Shown piece by piece: positions 26,083-34,379 of a stretch of DNA of 64,000 bases; the first letter of the stretch is position 1, and the number at the start of each line of letters is the position of its first letter. Below the pieces are notes generated by a model. It was not told the origin of the DNA and did not search any database. It saw only the letters and a program-made list of their open reading frames with translations. Both the position numbers and the translations under genes were made by a program. The stretch spans positions 434,001 to 498,000 of the forward strand of contig CALOFP010000004.1 in NCBI GenBank assembly GCA_942492635.1. The letters are read 5' to 3'. Source of the DNA: CALOFP01 sp942492635. GTDB taxonomy: Bacteria > UBP6 > UBA1177 > CALOFP01.

Positions 26083-27551
26083 GTTATCCTGGAATTACAG
26101 ATCTTAAACTTAGTGAAGAACTCATTTTTGAGAGAAGCCGTCCTGGAAGAACCGGTTACAGTCTACCAGTGGAGGATCTTGACGGCGTTGAGAATTCGAT
26201 ACCGGAAGAGCTGAGAAGAAGAGAGCTTGATCTTCCTGAGGTGAGTGAAGTAGATGTGGTTCGTCACTACACACGTCTCTCAACATACAACTTCAGTGTC
26301 GATCACGGTTTCTATCCCCTCGGAAGTTGTACTATGAAATACAATCCCAAGATAAACGAGCAGGTTGCGAGGATGGCAGGATTTGCCAATCTTCACCCTG
26401 AAACTCCATGCGAATTCGCTCAGGGAACCCTCAGAGTAATGTATGAGATGCAGGAGATGCTCTCCGAAATCGCAGGATTCCAAGCAACCACTCTCAATCC
26501 GGCTGCCGGAGCACACGGAGAGTACGTAGGTCTCGGAGTCATCAGAAGCTGCCTCGACGCGAGAGGTGAGACAAAGAGAAGAAAAATCATCATCCCCGAC
26601 AGCGCCCACGGTACAAACCCTGCAAGCTGCACTCTGAACGGATTCGACGTTGTCGTAATGAAATCCAATGAAAAGGGAAAGGTCTGCCTTGAAACACTCA
26701 AATCCCTTCTTGATGATGAGACTGCCGGAATCATGCTCACGAATCCCAATACACTCGGTGTTTTCGAAAGCGACATTATTGAGATCACAAAGGCCGTTCA
26801 TGATGCGGGCGGACTAGTCTACGGCGACGGAGCCAACATGAACGCACTTCTCGGTGTTGCGCGTCCCGGAGATATGGGGATCGACGTTCTTCACTACAAC
26901 GTTCACAAGACGCTTTCCACTCCTCACGGCGGCGGCGGTCCGGGATCGGGACCTGTCGGATGCACAAAGGAACTAGAACCGTTCCTTCCGTCACCGATCG
27001 TACGCTGTGAAGAAGGTCGCTACTACCTCGATGCGTGTGAACAGTCGATGGGAATGGTCCGCTCTTTCGTAGGAAACTTCGGAGTTGTGCTGAAAGCGTA
27101 CGTCTATCTCCACGAACTCGGAAAGGAGTATATCGGAGAAGTCGGAAGGAACGCAGTTCTCAATGCGAACTACCTTAAGGCGTGCCTCCAGGATATCTAC
27201 AACGTAAAATATCCTGAAGATACACTTCATGAAGTTGTTTTCGACGACAGCCGCATGCCCAACCACGTAATCACCATGGATATTGCCAAGGCGCTCATAG
27301 ACAGAGGATTTCATCCGCCTACGGTTTACTTCCCGCTCATCGTTGAAGGTGCGCTTATGGTTGAGCCGACGGAAACCGAATCTAAAGAGACACTGGATCA
27401 CTTTGTGGATGCCATGAGGGACATTTATGAGAAGGCTCATTCCGATCCGGAATCCATACTCAACGCACCACTTAACACGTGGATAAAACGGCCGGATGAG
27501 GCCACTGCGGCAAGAAAGCCGATTCTCACTTTCTGCGGATGTGAAAAATAA
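26079..27551 (+). CDS. gcvPB: Glycine dehydrogenase (decarboxylating) subunit 2
   Basis: The PLP-bearing half of the split P protein, which decarboxylates glycine onto lipoyl-GcvH. 490 aa. The Schiff-base lysine is in HYNVHKTLSTPHGGGGPG. FYPLGSCTMKYNPK and PTETESKETLD are family signatures. The split PA/PB form is usual in Firmicutes, archaea, Thermotogae and many anaerobic Deltaproteobacteria-like genomes. No lpd (L protein) is in this window, so the dihydrolipoyl dehydrogenase must be elsewhere. It ends 50 bp before tRNA-Gly. Confidence 0.95.
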   Translation: MSYPGITDLKLSEELIFERSRPGRTGYSLPVEDLDGVENSIPEELRRRELDLPEVSEVDVVRHYTRLSTYNFSVDHGFYPLGSCTMKYNPKINEQVARMAGFANLHPETPCEFAQGTLRVMYEMQEMLSEIAGFQATTLNPAAGAHGEYVGLGVIRSCLDARGETKRRKIIIPDSAHGTNPASCTLNGFDVVVMKSNEKGKVCLETLKSLLDDETAGIMLTNPNTLGVFESDIIEITKAVHDAGGLVYGDGANMNALLGVARPGDMGIDVLHYNVHKTLSTPHGGGGPGSGPVGCTKELEPFLPSPIVRCEEGRYYLDACEQSMGMVRSFVGNFGVVLKAYVYLHELGKEYIGEVGRNAVLNANYLKACLQDIYNVKYPEDTLHEVVFDDSRMPNHVITMDIAKALIDRGFHPPTVYFPLIVEGALMVEPTETESKETLDHFVDAMRDIYEKAHSDPESILNAPLNTWIKRPDEATAARKPILTFCGCEK

Positions 27552-27563
27552 TAAAAAATTTTG

Positions 27564-27591
27564 TTGACATCATCACAGAAATATATACATT
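27564..27591 (+). promoter_or_regulatory. Promoter for tRNA-Gly
   Basis: TTGACA, 16-bp spacer, TACATT; start expected about 4 nt before the mature tRNA. Confidence 0.75.
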
Positions 27592-27601
27592 GTAATCGGA
27601 C

Positions 27602-27678
27602 GCGGGAATAGCTCAGCTGGCTAGAGCATTAGCCTTCCAAGCTAAGGGTCGCGGGTTCGAATCCCGTTTCCCGCTCCA
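27602..27678 (+). tRNA. tRNA-Gly(TCC), copy 1
   Basis: 77-nt cloverleaf with encoded CCA. Acceptor GCGGGAA/TTCCCGC, anticodon loop CTTCCAA (anticodon TCC). Identical over all 77 nt to the copy at 37974-38050. Confidence 0.96.
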
Positions 27679-27737
27679 TTCTTTTTTTCTCCATCACATT
27701 TTTTATGTTTTGTGAAACAAGCGGAGATTCTATTAAT

Positions 27738-27766
27738 TTGACTTTTTATATCAACTTAACTACATT
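27738..27766 (+). promoter_or_regulatory. Candidate promoter for thiE-thiC operon
   Basis: TTGACT, 17-bp spacer, TACATT. The start would be about 55 bp before thiE and just before the hairpin at 27782. Confidence 0.4.
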
Positions 27767-27781
27767 CATGTAAGGCATCCG

Positions 27782-27808
27782 AACCCCTATGTGATTTTGG
27801 GGTTTTTT
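27782..27808 (+). terminator. Terminator-like hairpin before thiE
   Basis: AACCCC, 11-nt loop, GGGGTT followed by a T-run. It may end the tRNA-Gly transcript. I see no TPP-riboswitch core around it. Confidence 0.45.
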
Positions 27809-27828
27809 ACCGGAAATGAGGAGTGCAT

Positions 27829-28440
27829 ATGCTCTGGATGATTACGGATTTCAGGAAAAGCAATGGAGTTGAGGGAGCGGTAGACGATATCTCCCGGGTG
27901 GTCGAAGCAGGTGTCGAAAGAGTTCTTTTCCGAAATGAGGAATTTTTCTCGAGAAGAGAACTGATGAACATCGCAACAACACTTAAATTCAGATATTCCG
28001 ATCTCACTCTTGTTTTTCAGAGTGATCCCACACTTGTAGAGAGTGCCGGATTCGGCGGAGTCCATATGAAGGGACGCGATCTCGAGCTCGTCGGTCCACT
28101 CGCTGAGAATTGGCCAGATATTCCGATATCCGTCGCAACCCATAGTGAGCCGGAAGTCGACAGAGCTTTCGTGCTCGGTGCAGATTCAGTTCTGTTCTCT
28201 CCAATTTTCAGACCGTATTCGAAGGAGAAGGATCCCGGATTTCGTGTTGAACCGATCGCACGGGACGGAGTCTACCTTCTCGGCGGAATAGATAGGTCGA
28301 GAGCCGAGCTTCTTATAGGGAAGGGCTTTACAAATCTTGCCGGCATAACTCTTTTCTACGGAAAGGATGCAGTTCGTGACGTTACCTATTTATCAAGACT
28401 TATAGAAGAGGTGGACAATGGAAAAGCTCACTCAGATTGA
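27829..28440 (+). CDS. ThiE/TenI-like thiamine-phosphate synthase family protein
   Basis: 203-aa TIM barrel. Family landmarks: short N-terminal strand MLWMITD, GFGGVHMKGRDLEL (family GVHLGQxD), SVATHSEPEVDRAFVLGAD, SPIFRPYSKEKDPG (family GPIFPTxTKxD) and YLLGGI. The N-terminal HxPP/pyrimidine residues QLRxK are not evident (VLFRNEE instead), so TenI-like or an atypical ThiE are both possible. Start ATG 27829 follows GAGGAG; GTG 27823 is the alternative. Its end overlaps thiC, supporting a role in thiamine. Confidence 0.7.
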   Translation: MLWMITDFRKSNGVEGAVDDISRVVEAGVERVLFRNEEFFSRRELMNIATTLKFRYSDLTLVFQSDPTLVESAGFGGVHMKGRDLELVGPLAENWPDIPISVATHSEPEVDRAFVLGADSVLFSPIFRPYSKEKDPGFRVEPIARDGVYLLGGIDRSRAELLIGKGFTNLAGITLFYGKDAVRDVTYLSRLIEEVDNGKAHSD

Positions 28441-29731
28441 AGCGGCATTAAAGGGCATACTTACTGAAGAGGTACGAATAGCCTCCAAGAAGGAGGGAAT
28501 GGATCCGCGCGTAATGATGGAACGCGTTGCCAAGGGAACAGTTGTAATATGCAAAAACAGGGTTCATGATATCGAACCTCTTGCGATCGGAGAAGGTTGC
28601 TCAATAAAGATCAATTCCAATATAGGGACAAGTGAGGATGTCAATTCGCTTGAGGAGGAGATCGAGAAGGCGAAGATATCGGTAAAATATGGTGCCGATG
28701 CAATAATGGATCTCTCCACAGGAAGAGATCTTGAGAAAACAAGAAAGAAGATCATGGAGGCTGCTCCGGTTGCGATCGGAACTGTTCCCATCTACCAGGC
28801 CATAGTCGACTGCGTTCGTGAGAAGAACAAGAGTTTTGCTGAGATGACTGTTGACGAAATTTTCGATGCTATTGAAAAGCAGGTTGAGAGTGGAGTCGAC
28901 TTCATTACTGTTCACTGCGGAATCAACAGGAAGATTTTAAAGACCATCGGAAAATCAAAGAGGCTCATGGGAATAGTTTCCCGCGGCGGTTCAATCACAG
29001 CCCGCTGGATGGCTCACAACAAGGCTGAAAATCCGCTTTTCGAGTTCTACGACAGACTGCTCGACATCGCTCACAAGTACGACTGTGTTCTCTCTCTCGG
29101 AGACGGTCTCCGTCCGGGAGCAATTGCAGATGCTACCGACAGACCCCAGATTCAGGAACTTATCACTCTCGGAGAACTTACCGACAGGGCAAGAGCTCGT
29201 GGAGTTCAGGTTATGATAGAAGGACCAGGACACGTTCCACTGAACCAGGTCAAGGCAAACATGGAAATTCAGAAGACATTATGCAAAGGTGCACCGTTCT
29301 ATGTTCTCGGACCGATCGTTACAGACGTAGCTCCGGGATACGATCACATCACTGCAGCTATTGGCGGAGCGCTTGCTGCAACAGCCGGAGCAAATTTCCT
29401 CTGCTACGTAACCCCGGCAGAACACCTTTCACTTCCCACAGTGGAAGATGTGAGAGAGGGTGTAATCGCATCCAAGATTGCCGCACACGCTGCCGATATT
29501 GCGAACGGTTTCCCCGGCGCCATGGAGTGGGACTACAAGATGTCCAAAGCTCGTCGTGAACTTGACTGGGATACTCAGCTTGAACTTGCAATGGATCCCG
29601 AAAAGGCGAGAAAATACAGAGGAGATCGTCCCGCAGAAGCTGACGAGGAGACCTGCTCAATGTGCGGAGACCTCTGTGCAGTGAAGAATTTCAACGATGC
29701 CGAAAAGATAATGGAAGAGGAAGAGAAATAG
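28418..29731 (+). CDS. thiC: Phosphomethylpyrimidine synthase, short form
   Basis: A radical-SAM enzyme that converts AIR to HMP-P for thiamine. 437 aa, the short form without the N-terminal extension of E. coli ThiC. Motifs: NSNIGTS, AIMDLSTG, GTVPIYQA, FITVHCGIN, SRGGSITARWM, LGDGLRPGAI, MIEGPGHVPLNQ and DVAPGYDHITAAIG. The C-terminal cluster motif is CSMCGDLC, CX2CX3C, one residue shorter than the E. coli CX2CX4C. The close paralogue BzaF (benzimidazole synthesis) cannot be ruled out, but the overlapping thiE-like gene favours ThiC. Confidence 0.9.
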   Translation: MEKLTQIEAALKGILTEEVRIASKKEGMDPRVMMERVAKGTVVICKNRVHDIEPLAIGEGCSIKINSNIGTSEDVNSLEEEIEKAKISVKYGADAIMDLSTGRDLEKTRKKIMEAAPVAIGTVPIYQAIVDCVREKNKSFAEMTVDEIFDAIEKQVESGVDFITVHCGINRKILKTIGKSKRLMGIVSRGGSITARWMAHNKAENPLFEFYDRLLDIAHKYDCVLSLGDGLRPGAIADATDRPQIQELITLGELTDRARARGVQVMIEGPGHVPLNQVKANMEIQKTLCKGAPFYVLGPIVTDVAPGYDHITAAIGGALAATAGANFLCYVTPAEHLSLPTVEDVREGVIASKIAAHAADIANGFPGAMEWDYKMSKARRELDWDTQLELAMDPEKARKYRGDRPAEADEETCSMCGDLCAVKNFNDAEKIMEEEEK

Positions 29732-29762
29732 TCTGGTAAGAGTTCTACTGAAGGAGGGACTA

Positions 29763-30203
29763 ATGATCGACATCAGAGATCAAATTCTGGATTTTTTGAA
29801 GGAGAAGGGCGTTGTCTCTTTCCACGAGATCTGTAGCCACTTTCCGAAACAGTCCATGGTGCATGTAGCCGAGCTGCTTGGAAGTATGGTTGAAGAGGGC
29901 CTTTTCAGGAAACGGATCGATCCCAGGGACAACACAACCTACTACTACATGCGTTACTTTACAGGTTCCGGAGAGCTGATAGTGTTTCACTACAGGGATC
30001 ATTCATCCTCCGAGACTCTTGAGAAGTTGCCTTTCATCGAAGAGCAACCCTGGCTTTTTGAGCCGGTTGATTTTGAAGGAGACGAGCCATATTCCGGAAA
30101 CTACGGAACCTTCCACCGTGCGCTAAAAATGGCCGAATACAGGGAGGCTCATCCGGAAATGGATGAAGAGGCTGAAGAGGGCGGAACGGAAGATGAGCGG
30201 TAA
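29763..30203 (+). CDS. Winged-helix-like hypothetical protein
   Basis: 146 aa, not recognised as a named family. Residues 3-65 look like a winged helix (RDQILDFLKEKGVVSFHEI, MVHVAELLGSMVEEGLFRKR, TTYYYMRY wing). The middle is rich in aromatic residues, and the tail from 130 is strongly acidic. AGGAGGG precedes ATG 29763. It starts 31 bp after thiC and overlaps the next gene, so it is in the same transcript. A DNA-binding or accessory role is only a guess. Confidence 0.65.
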   Translation: MIDIRDQILDFLKEKGVVSFHEICSHFPKQSMVHVAELLGSMVEEGLFRKRIDPRDNTTYYYMRYFTGSGELIVFHYRDHSSSETLEKLPFIEEQPWLFEPVDFEGDEPYSGNYGTFHRALKMAEYREAHPEMDEEAEEGGTEDER

Positions 30204-30855
30204 AAAAATCTCCTTTTACGACCTGAAGGGGCAGGCGTCTCACATTTGGCACAAACTTGTGCATCTCGACGCTTCGCCCCACAGCGTCGCCCTCGGACTA
30301 GCCCTCGGAATCTTCATCGGATTCCTTCCGATCATGGGAATTCAGATGGCGGTTGTCCTCCTGTTTTCCATGCCTTTCAAAAGGGCAAACAAGGTTGCTG
30401 CTGTAAGCGGTGTTTGGGTTTCAAATCCTCTCACAGTTGCGCCCATCTACTTCTTCATTTACTGGGTTGGAATTCTTTTCTATCCCCAGGAGAGTGTGAT
30501 GTCCGGGGTTGCATTCAGACAGAAGTTTGAAACCATACTGGGTATGGATTCATTTATAAGCCAGACCAAAGCATTCTTTGCCCTCGGCGCAGACATCTTT
30601 GTTCCGATGTGTATCGGTGGAGCGATTGTGGGACTGATAGGTGGAATCGCAACATACTTCATCGCTCGTTACTTTGTAAAAGTGTATCGATGCCGTATTC
30701 ACGGCGAATGCGAAGTTAAGGTGCCTGCACCGGAACCAGTTCTTGCTGAGGAGCACTCCGATCATCACCATCCTCACCACAGCTGGCTTGAGAACGAAGA
30801 TCCCGTTCCTGGAATTTTAGAGGGACATCGTCATAAAAAAGAGTCCGGTGAGTGA
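30193..30855 (+). CDS. DUF2062 membrane protein with His-rich tail
   Basis: 220 aa. The DUF2062 signature is seen as SPHSVALGLALGIFIGFLPIMGIQM then NKVAAVSGVWVSNPLT, with about three to four membrane helices (40-65, 80-105, 140-170). The C-terminal 45 residues carry HSDHHHPHHSW and HRHKK, a likely metal-binding cytoplasmic or periplasmic tail. Start ATG 30193 overlaps the previous stop; ATG 30163 is longer. Function of the family is unknown. Confidence 0.8.
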   Translation: MSGKKISFYDLKGQASHIWHKLVHLDASPHSVALGLALGIFIGFLPIMGIQMAVVLLFSMPFKRANKVAAVSGVWVSNPLTVAPIYFFIYWVGILFYPQESVMSGVAFRQKFETILGMDSFISQTKAFFALGADIFVPMCIGGAIVGLIGGIATYFIARYFVKVYRCRIHGECEVKVPAPEPVLAEEHSDHHHPHHSWLENEDPVPGILEGHRHKKESGE

Positions 30856-31301
30856 AAAAAAAGTTTTCTGAGATAAAGAAGAGGATTCTGGAAAAAAATT
30901 CTGATCCCCATTCTATTTCTCTCGGTGTTGCCGTCGGTGTCTTTACCGCGTTCACACCGCTCATGGGAATTCAGACAGTTTTTCTTTTCCTGCTGTTCAT
31001 TCCCTTCAGAAAGGTTAACAAGATTGCCGCCTACGCCGGAAGCTGGGTGATGAACTATGTTACCTTTCTTCCGATCTACATTTTCATCTACAGACTTGGA
31101 CTTTTCTTTTTGCCGGGGTATGAAGCAATCGGAGTTTCAGAACTGACTGAACTTCTACGCCAGATGGATTTTGAAAAACTTCTCGGAACGGGTCTCGATA
31201 TTTTTATTCCCATGGCCGTCGGCGGAAGTATCGCCGGCTTGGCTTTCGGAATATTCTCATATTTTCTTACCAGATTTTTTATTACTCGCGGATGCCCCTG
31301 A
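30852..31301 (+). CDS. Second DUF2062 membrane protein
   Basis: 149 aa, a paralogue of the gene before it: DPHSISLGVAVGVFTAFTPLMGIQT and NKIAAYAGSWVMNYVT match the same blocks, without the His-rich tail. It begins at GTG 30852 overlapping the upstream TGA. Its stop lies 20 bp inside the convergent EGF-repeat lipoprotein gene. The two proteins may form a heteromer; function unknown. Confidence 0.8.
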   Translation: MKKKFSEIKKRILEKNSDPHSISLGVAVGVFTAFTPLMGIQTVFLFLLFIPFRKVNKIAAYAGSWVMNYVTFLPIYIFIYRLGLFFLPGYEAIGVSELTELLRQMDFEKLLGTGLDIFIPMAVGGSIAGLAFGIFSYFLTRFFITRGCP

Positions 31302-34293
31302 AATTCACATTCACATCAGTTGAGTTGTTTCCGGTGGCAACTATCCCGAGGAATATTTTTCCGGGACCATCAACGGTGCATGTCACCTTGCCGGGAGCGT
31401 AGAGAGATTCGGTGCAGTCATGGCTGGATGCCGTCGGTGCATTTCCCTTTTTAACATACATTTTCACCGAACCGTCCACAGAGGTTGATTCAATAGAAGC
31501 CGTGAAAGTGCCGGATGCTGCCATGAATACGTAGTAATCCCACTCATCCTTCTTGAGTTGAACAGTACCATTCTGGGTAATATTGATGATCTCGGGTGTG
31601 TGTACAAAGACATTATCTATGTAGATTCCTTCGGAAGTTACACTTGCGTCGCTGATAAAGTAGAAACGGAGGCGGAATTTATCTTCTGCTAGTGTTTTGG
31701 ACGAGATGAATCCGCCGAACCTTGAATAGGTGTAAGGCTTACTCTGACCGCTGACACCATTTTCACCCGATGTGAAGTTTCCGAAAAGTTCAGTGTCAGA
31801 TTTGTCCACCAAGTTAATTCGGTCAATCAGCCGGTTGCTTAAATTGACGGTATGGATTTCAGTACCGTCAATAAACTGATTGTTGTAGATTTCCGTGTGA
31901 ACATAGGCATCGAACTGAATATAGATGTCCTGTTGTCCGGCAATTGAAATGTCGGAAGTTCTTACCGAGATATCTGAATTGTTTGAGTAGTTGCCATCAA
32001 GATTTGTAGCTAGAACTCCATTGTTTTCGGAATTGAACGCATTTCCGGTTGGGATGCCGATTTCCCATTTGTCATATGAGAGATTTCCGAACCATTTGGT
32101 TGCTGAAATAGTTTGGTCTTCAAAGTTGTCGAAAAAGAGAATGTTGCCGGACACACATATCGAGGGAAGACTTTTGCATTCGTAATTAGACTCTACGGTA
32201 CAACTGCTGCTGCAACCGTCATCTGCTTGTTGATTTCCATCATCACAGTTTTCACCGGAGACAATTTTTCCGTCTCCGCAGGTTGGGAGACAACTGGTGT
32301 TGTCAAAGTGAAATCCTTCACTGCAGTTGCAGCTGTATACGGATTGGTTTTCAACGCATGTTGCTTCTAAATCCCCGTTACTTCTGCAAGGATTGGCTTC
32401 GCATGGGGCTGTGGAAGAAGTTGTACATGAGCCTTCTGTGAATGAAAACCCGGATGAACATTTACAGGTATATGATCCTACTGTATCTGTGCATTCGGCA
32501 AGATTGTCGCCATGGTTTTTACATGGATTTTCATTTGCAGAACATTCGTCAATGTTTTTACATGTTCCCTCCAAAAAATTGTACCCTGAGGAACATGAAC
32601 AGCTGTATGCACCAGATGTGTTTTGACAAAGAGAGTTCTGGTCTCCCATGCTGGAACATGGATTTTCAGTTGCACATTCGTCAATATCGAAGCAGGATCC
32701 ATTTTTAAAAGAATAACCTGAACCGCATTCACAGTAATAGCTTCCGGTAGTGTCCACACAGGTTGCGGTTGAATTATCGTGATCGTTGCATGGGTTACTA
32801 TTTTCCAGGCATTCATTATTATTTCGACACGATCCCTGATAAAACGAAAATCCACCACTGCAGGAGCAGGAGTAGTTACCATCGTTGTCCTGACAGAGCG
32901 CCGCCGAGTCACCGTTGTCGTCGCAGGGATTGTTGTTTTTTGTACATTCATCTACATTTTTGCATGAACCTTCACTGTAGATGAATCCGTTGTTACAGTT
33001 GCAGCTGTAGCCACCAAGAGTGTTTGCACACTCTGCGTTGATATCACCTTCGTTGTTACATGGATTGTTGGCGGTTATGCATTCGTTAACATCCTGGCAG
33101 AGGCCATCTTTGAAAATGAACCCGGAAGAACAGTTGCAGCTGTAGCTGCCTTCAAGGTTGACACACTTGGAATTAGAATCACCCCCGTTGTCACAGGGGT
33201 TGGTTTCTTCGATACACTCATCAACATCGATACAGGTTCCTTCTTCTTCTTTGAATTCCTTACTACATTTGCATGCGTACCCCCCCGTTGAGTTAAAGCA
33301 CTCGGCATTGGAATCACCCGATTTTTTACAGGGATTATCCTGACATTCATCCTTGTCGGTACATGTTGTCCCGTCGAATGTGTAGCCGTCGCTACACGAA
33401 CAGGAGTAGGATCCTGGTGTGTTAATGCAGGATGCCTCGGAATCGCCGATATCTTTACAGGGGTTTACAGCGCATTCATCAATGTCGTTACACGATTCAA
33501 GAGGATTTCCAGAGTAACCATTAAAGCATTCGCATGAGAAGGTGCCTTCCAAGTTATTGCATGATGCATTTTCGCCACAAGGTGAAGAGGGGCATTCATC
33601 TACATCCTCGCAGCCAATTGAAGGATCGCCGCTGAATCCGTTTCTACATTCGCAGGAGAATGATCCAGGGGTGTTGGTGCAGATTGTGTTGTGGCCGCAA
33701 GGAAAATCGAGACATTCATCTATGTCCTGACATTCAACTCCGGGCGATGGACATATCCAGCCAGACTCGATTTTACATTGGTCATCACATCCGTCTCCTG
33801 ATTTACTGTTTGTGTCGTCACACTCCTCTCCCTCATTAATAACCCCGTTGCCGCAGGGTTCGACATTTTGATCCTCATCAGGATGGATATCTTCATCTAT
33901 TTCCTGGTCGGTGTCGAGACCGTCTACGTTGTCCTTGTTTTCATCGTTACTTTCTCCGTAATCTTCAGAATCCGTATCGACAATATCGTCGGGTACGATT
34001 TGTGAGGAGTGGTCGTTTTCAGAAAAGTGCTGACCGTCATCAACATATTCTCCTTCTGAATCGGAGAAGGAGTCAGAATCATCCAATAATAAACTTGATG
34101 AATCTGAAGTGTCAGAACAGAATCCATGAACACACTCCAAACCTTCTATACAGTCGTTAATTGTTATACATGGATCACCCTTGCCTGAAAGCAATGCTCC
34201 TTTTGAGTTGGTATTAGATTTTTGTGAATCGGAACATGATGAAATGCAGGCTAAGAAAATAAAAACAGGAAACATGAAAGCTAGGTTTTTCAT
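31282..34293 (-). CDS. Large lipoprotein with tandem EGF-like repeats
   Basis: 1003 aa, surface or periplasmic. Lipoprotein signal with lipobox ISSC at about residue 20, then a Ser/Asp/Glu-rich linker (about 50-145), a Myxococcus-type Cys-rich repeat (CGNGVINEGEECDD...GDGCDDQC) and about eleven EGF-like modules (about 190-690). Most modules open with DxDEC or NxDEC, and several carry CxNTxGSFxCxC, the calcium-binding EGF pattern. A second Cys-rich repeat (CGDGKIVSGENCDDGN) follows, then a beta-sandwich resembling choice-of-anchor/MAM domains (DNFEDQ...YIDNVFVH) and a PPC-like C-terminal domain. Likely an adhesion or binding protein. It has its own promoter. Start ATG 34293 suits the signal peptide; ATG 34305 is 4 codons longer. 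Confidence 0.88.
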   Translation of the reverse strand: MKNLAFMFPVFIFLACISSCSDSQKSNTNSKGALLSGKGDPCITINDCIEGLECVHGFCSDTSDSSSLLLDDSDSFSDSEGEYVDDGQHFSENDHSSQIVPDDIVDTDSEDYGESNDENKDNVDGLDTDQEIDEDIHPDEDQNVEPCGNGVINEGEECDDTNSKSGDGCDDQCKIESGWICPSPGVECQDIDECLDFPCGHNTICTNTPGSFSCECRNGFSGDPSIGCEDVDECPSSPCGENASCNNLEGTFSCECFNGYSGNPLESCNDIDECAVNPCKDIGDSEASCINTPGSYSCSCSDGYTFDGTTCTDKDECQDNPCKKSGDSNAECFNSTGGYACKCSKEFKEEEGTCIDVDECIEETNPCDNGGDSNSKCVNLEGSYSCNCSSGFIFKDGLCQDVNECITANNPCNNEGDINAECANTLGGYSCNCNNGFIYSEGSCKNVDECTKNNNPCDDNGDSAALCQDNDGNYSCSCSGGFSFYQGSCRNNNECLENSNPCNDHDNSTATCVDTTGSYYCECGSGYSFKNGSCFDIDECATENPCSSMGDQNSLCQNTSGAYSCSCSSGYNFLEGTCKNIDECSANENPCKNHGDNLAECTDTVGSYTCKCSSGFSFTEGSCTTSSTAPCEANPCRSNGDLEATCVENQSVYSCNCSEGFHFDNTSCLPTCGDGKIVSGENCDDGNQQADDGCSSSCTVESNYECKSLPSICVSGNILFFDNFEDQTISATKWFGNLSYDKWEIGIPTGNAFNSENNGVLATNLDGNYSNNSDISVRTSDISIAGQQDIYIQFDAYVHTEIYNNQFIDGTEIHTVNLSNRLIDRINLVDKSDTELFGNFTSGENGVSGQSKPYTYSRFGGFISSKTLAEDKFRLRFYFISDASVTSEGIYIDNVFVHTPEIINITQNGTVQLKKDEWDYYVFMAASGTFTASIESTSVDGSVKMYVKKGNAPTASSHDCTESLYAPGKVTCTVDGPGKIFLGIVATGNNSTDVNVNFRGIRE

Positions 34294-34328
34294 GATTGGT
34301 TCCATAATATTAAGTTTGCAACAGTAAT

Positions 34329-34356
34329 AGTTTACTAGCTAATTAAAAGTTGTCAA
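34329..34356 (-). promoter_or_regulatory. Promoter for EGF-repeat lipoprotein
   Basis: Leftward TTGACA, 16-bp spacer, TAAACT, about 36 bp before the start codon. Confidence 0.7.
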
Positions 34357-34379
34357 ATTGAAAGGCTGCGGAAAGGTTG

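Noticed and set aside
27679..27828. TPP riboswitch before thiE-thiC
   Set aside because: No CTGAGA or ACCCTTTGAACCTGATC-like core is present; only a terminator-like hairpin is seen.
31282..34293. EGF repeats as a CRISPR or DNA-level tandem repeat
   Set aside because: The periodicity is at protein level (about 40-45 residues); the DNA units are diverged and in frame within one gene.
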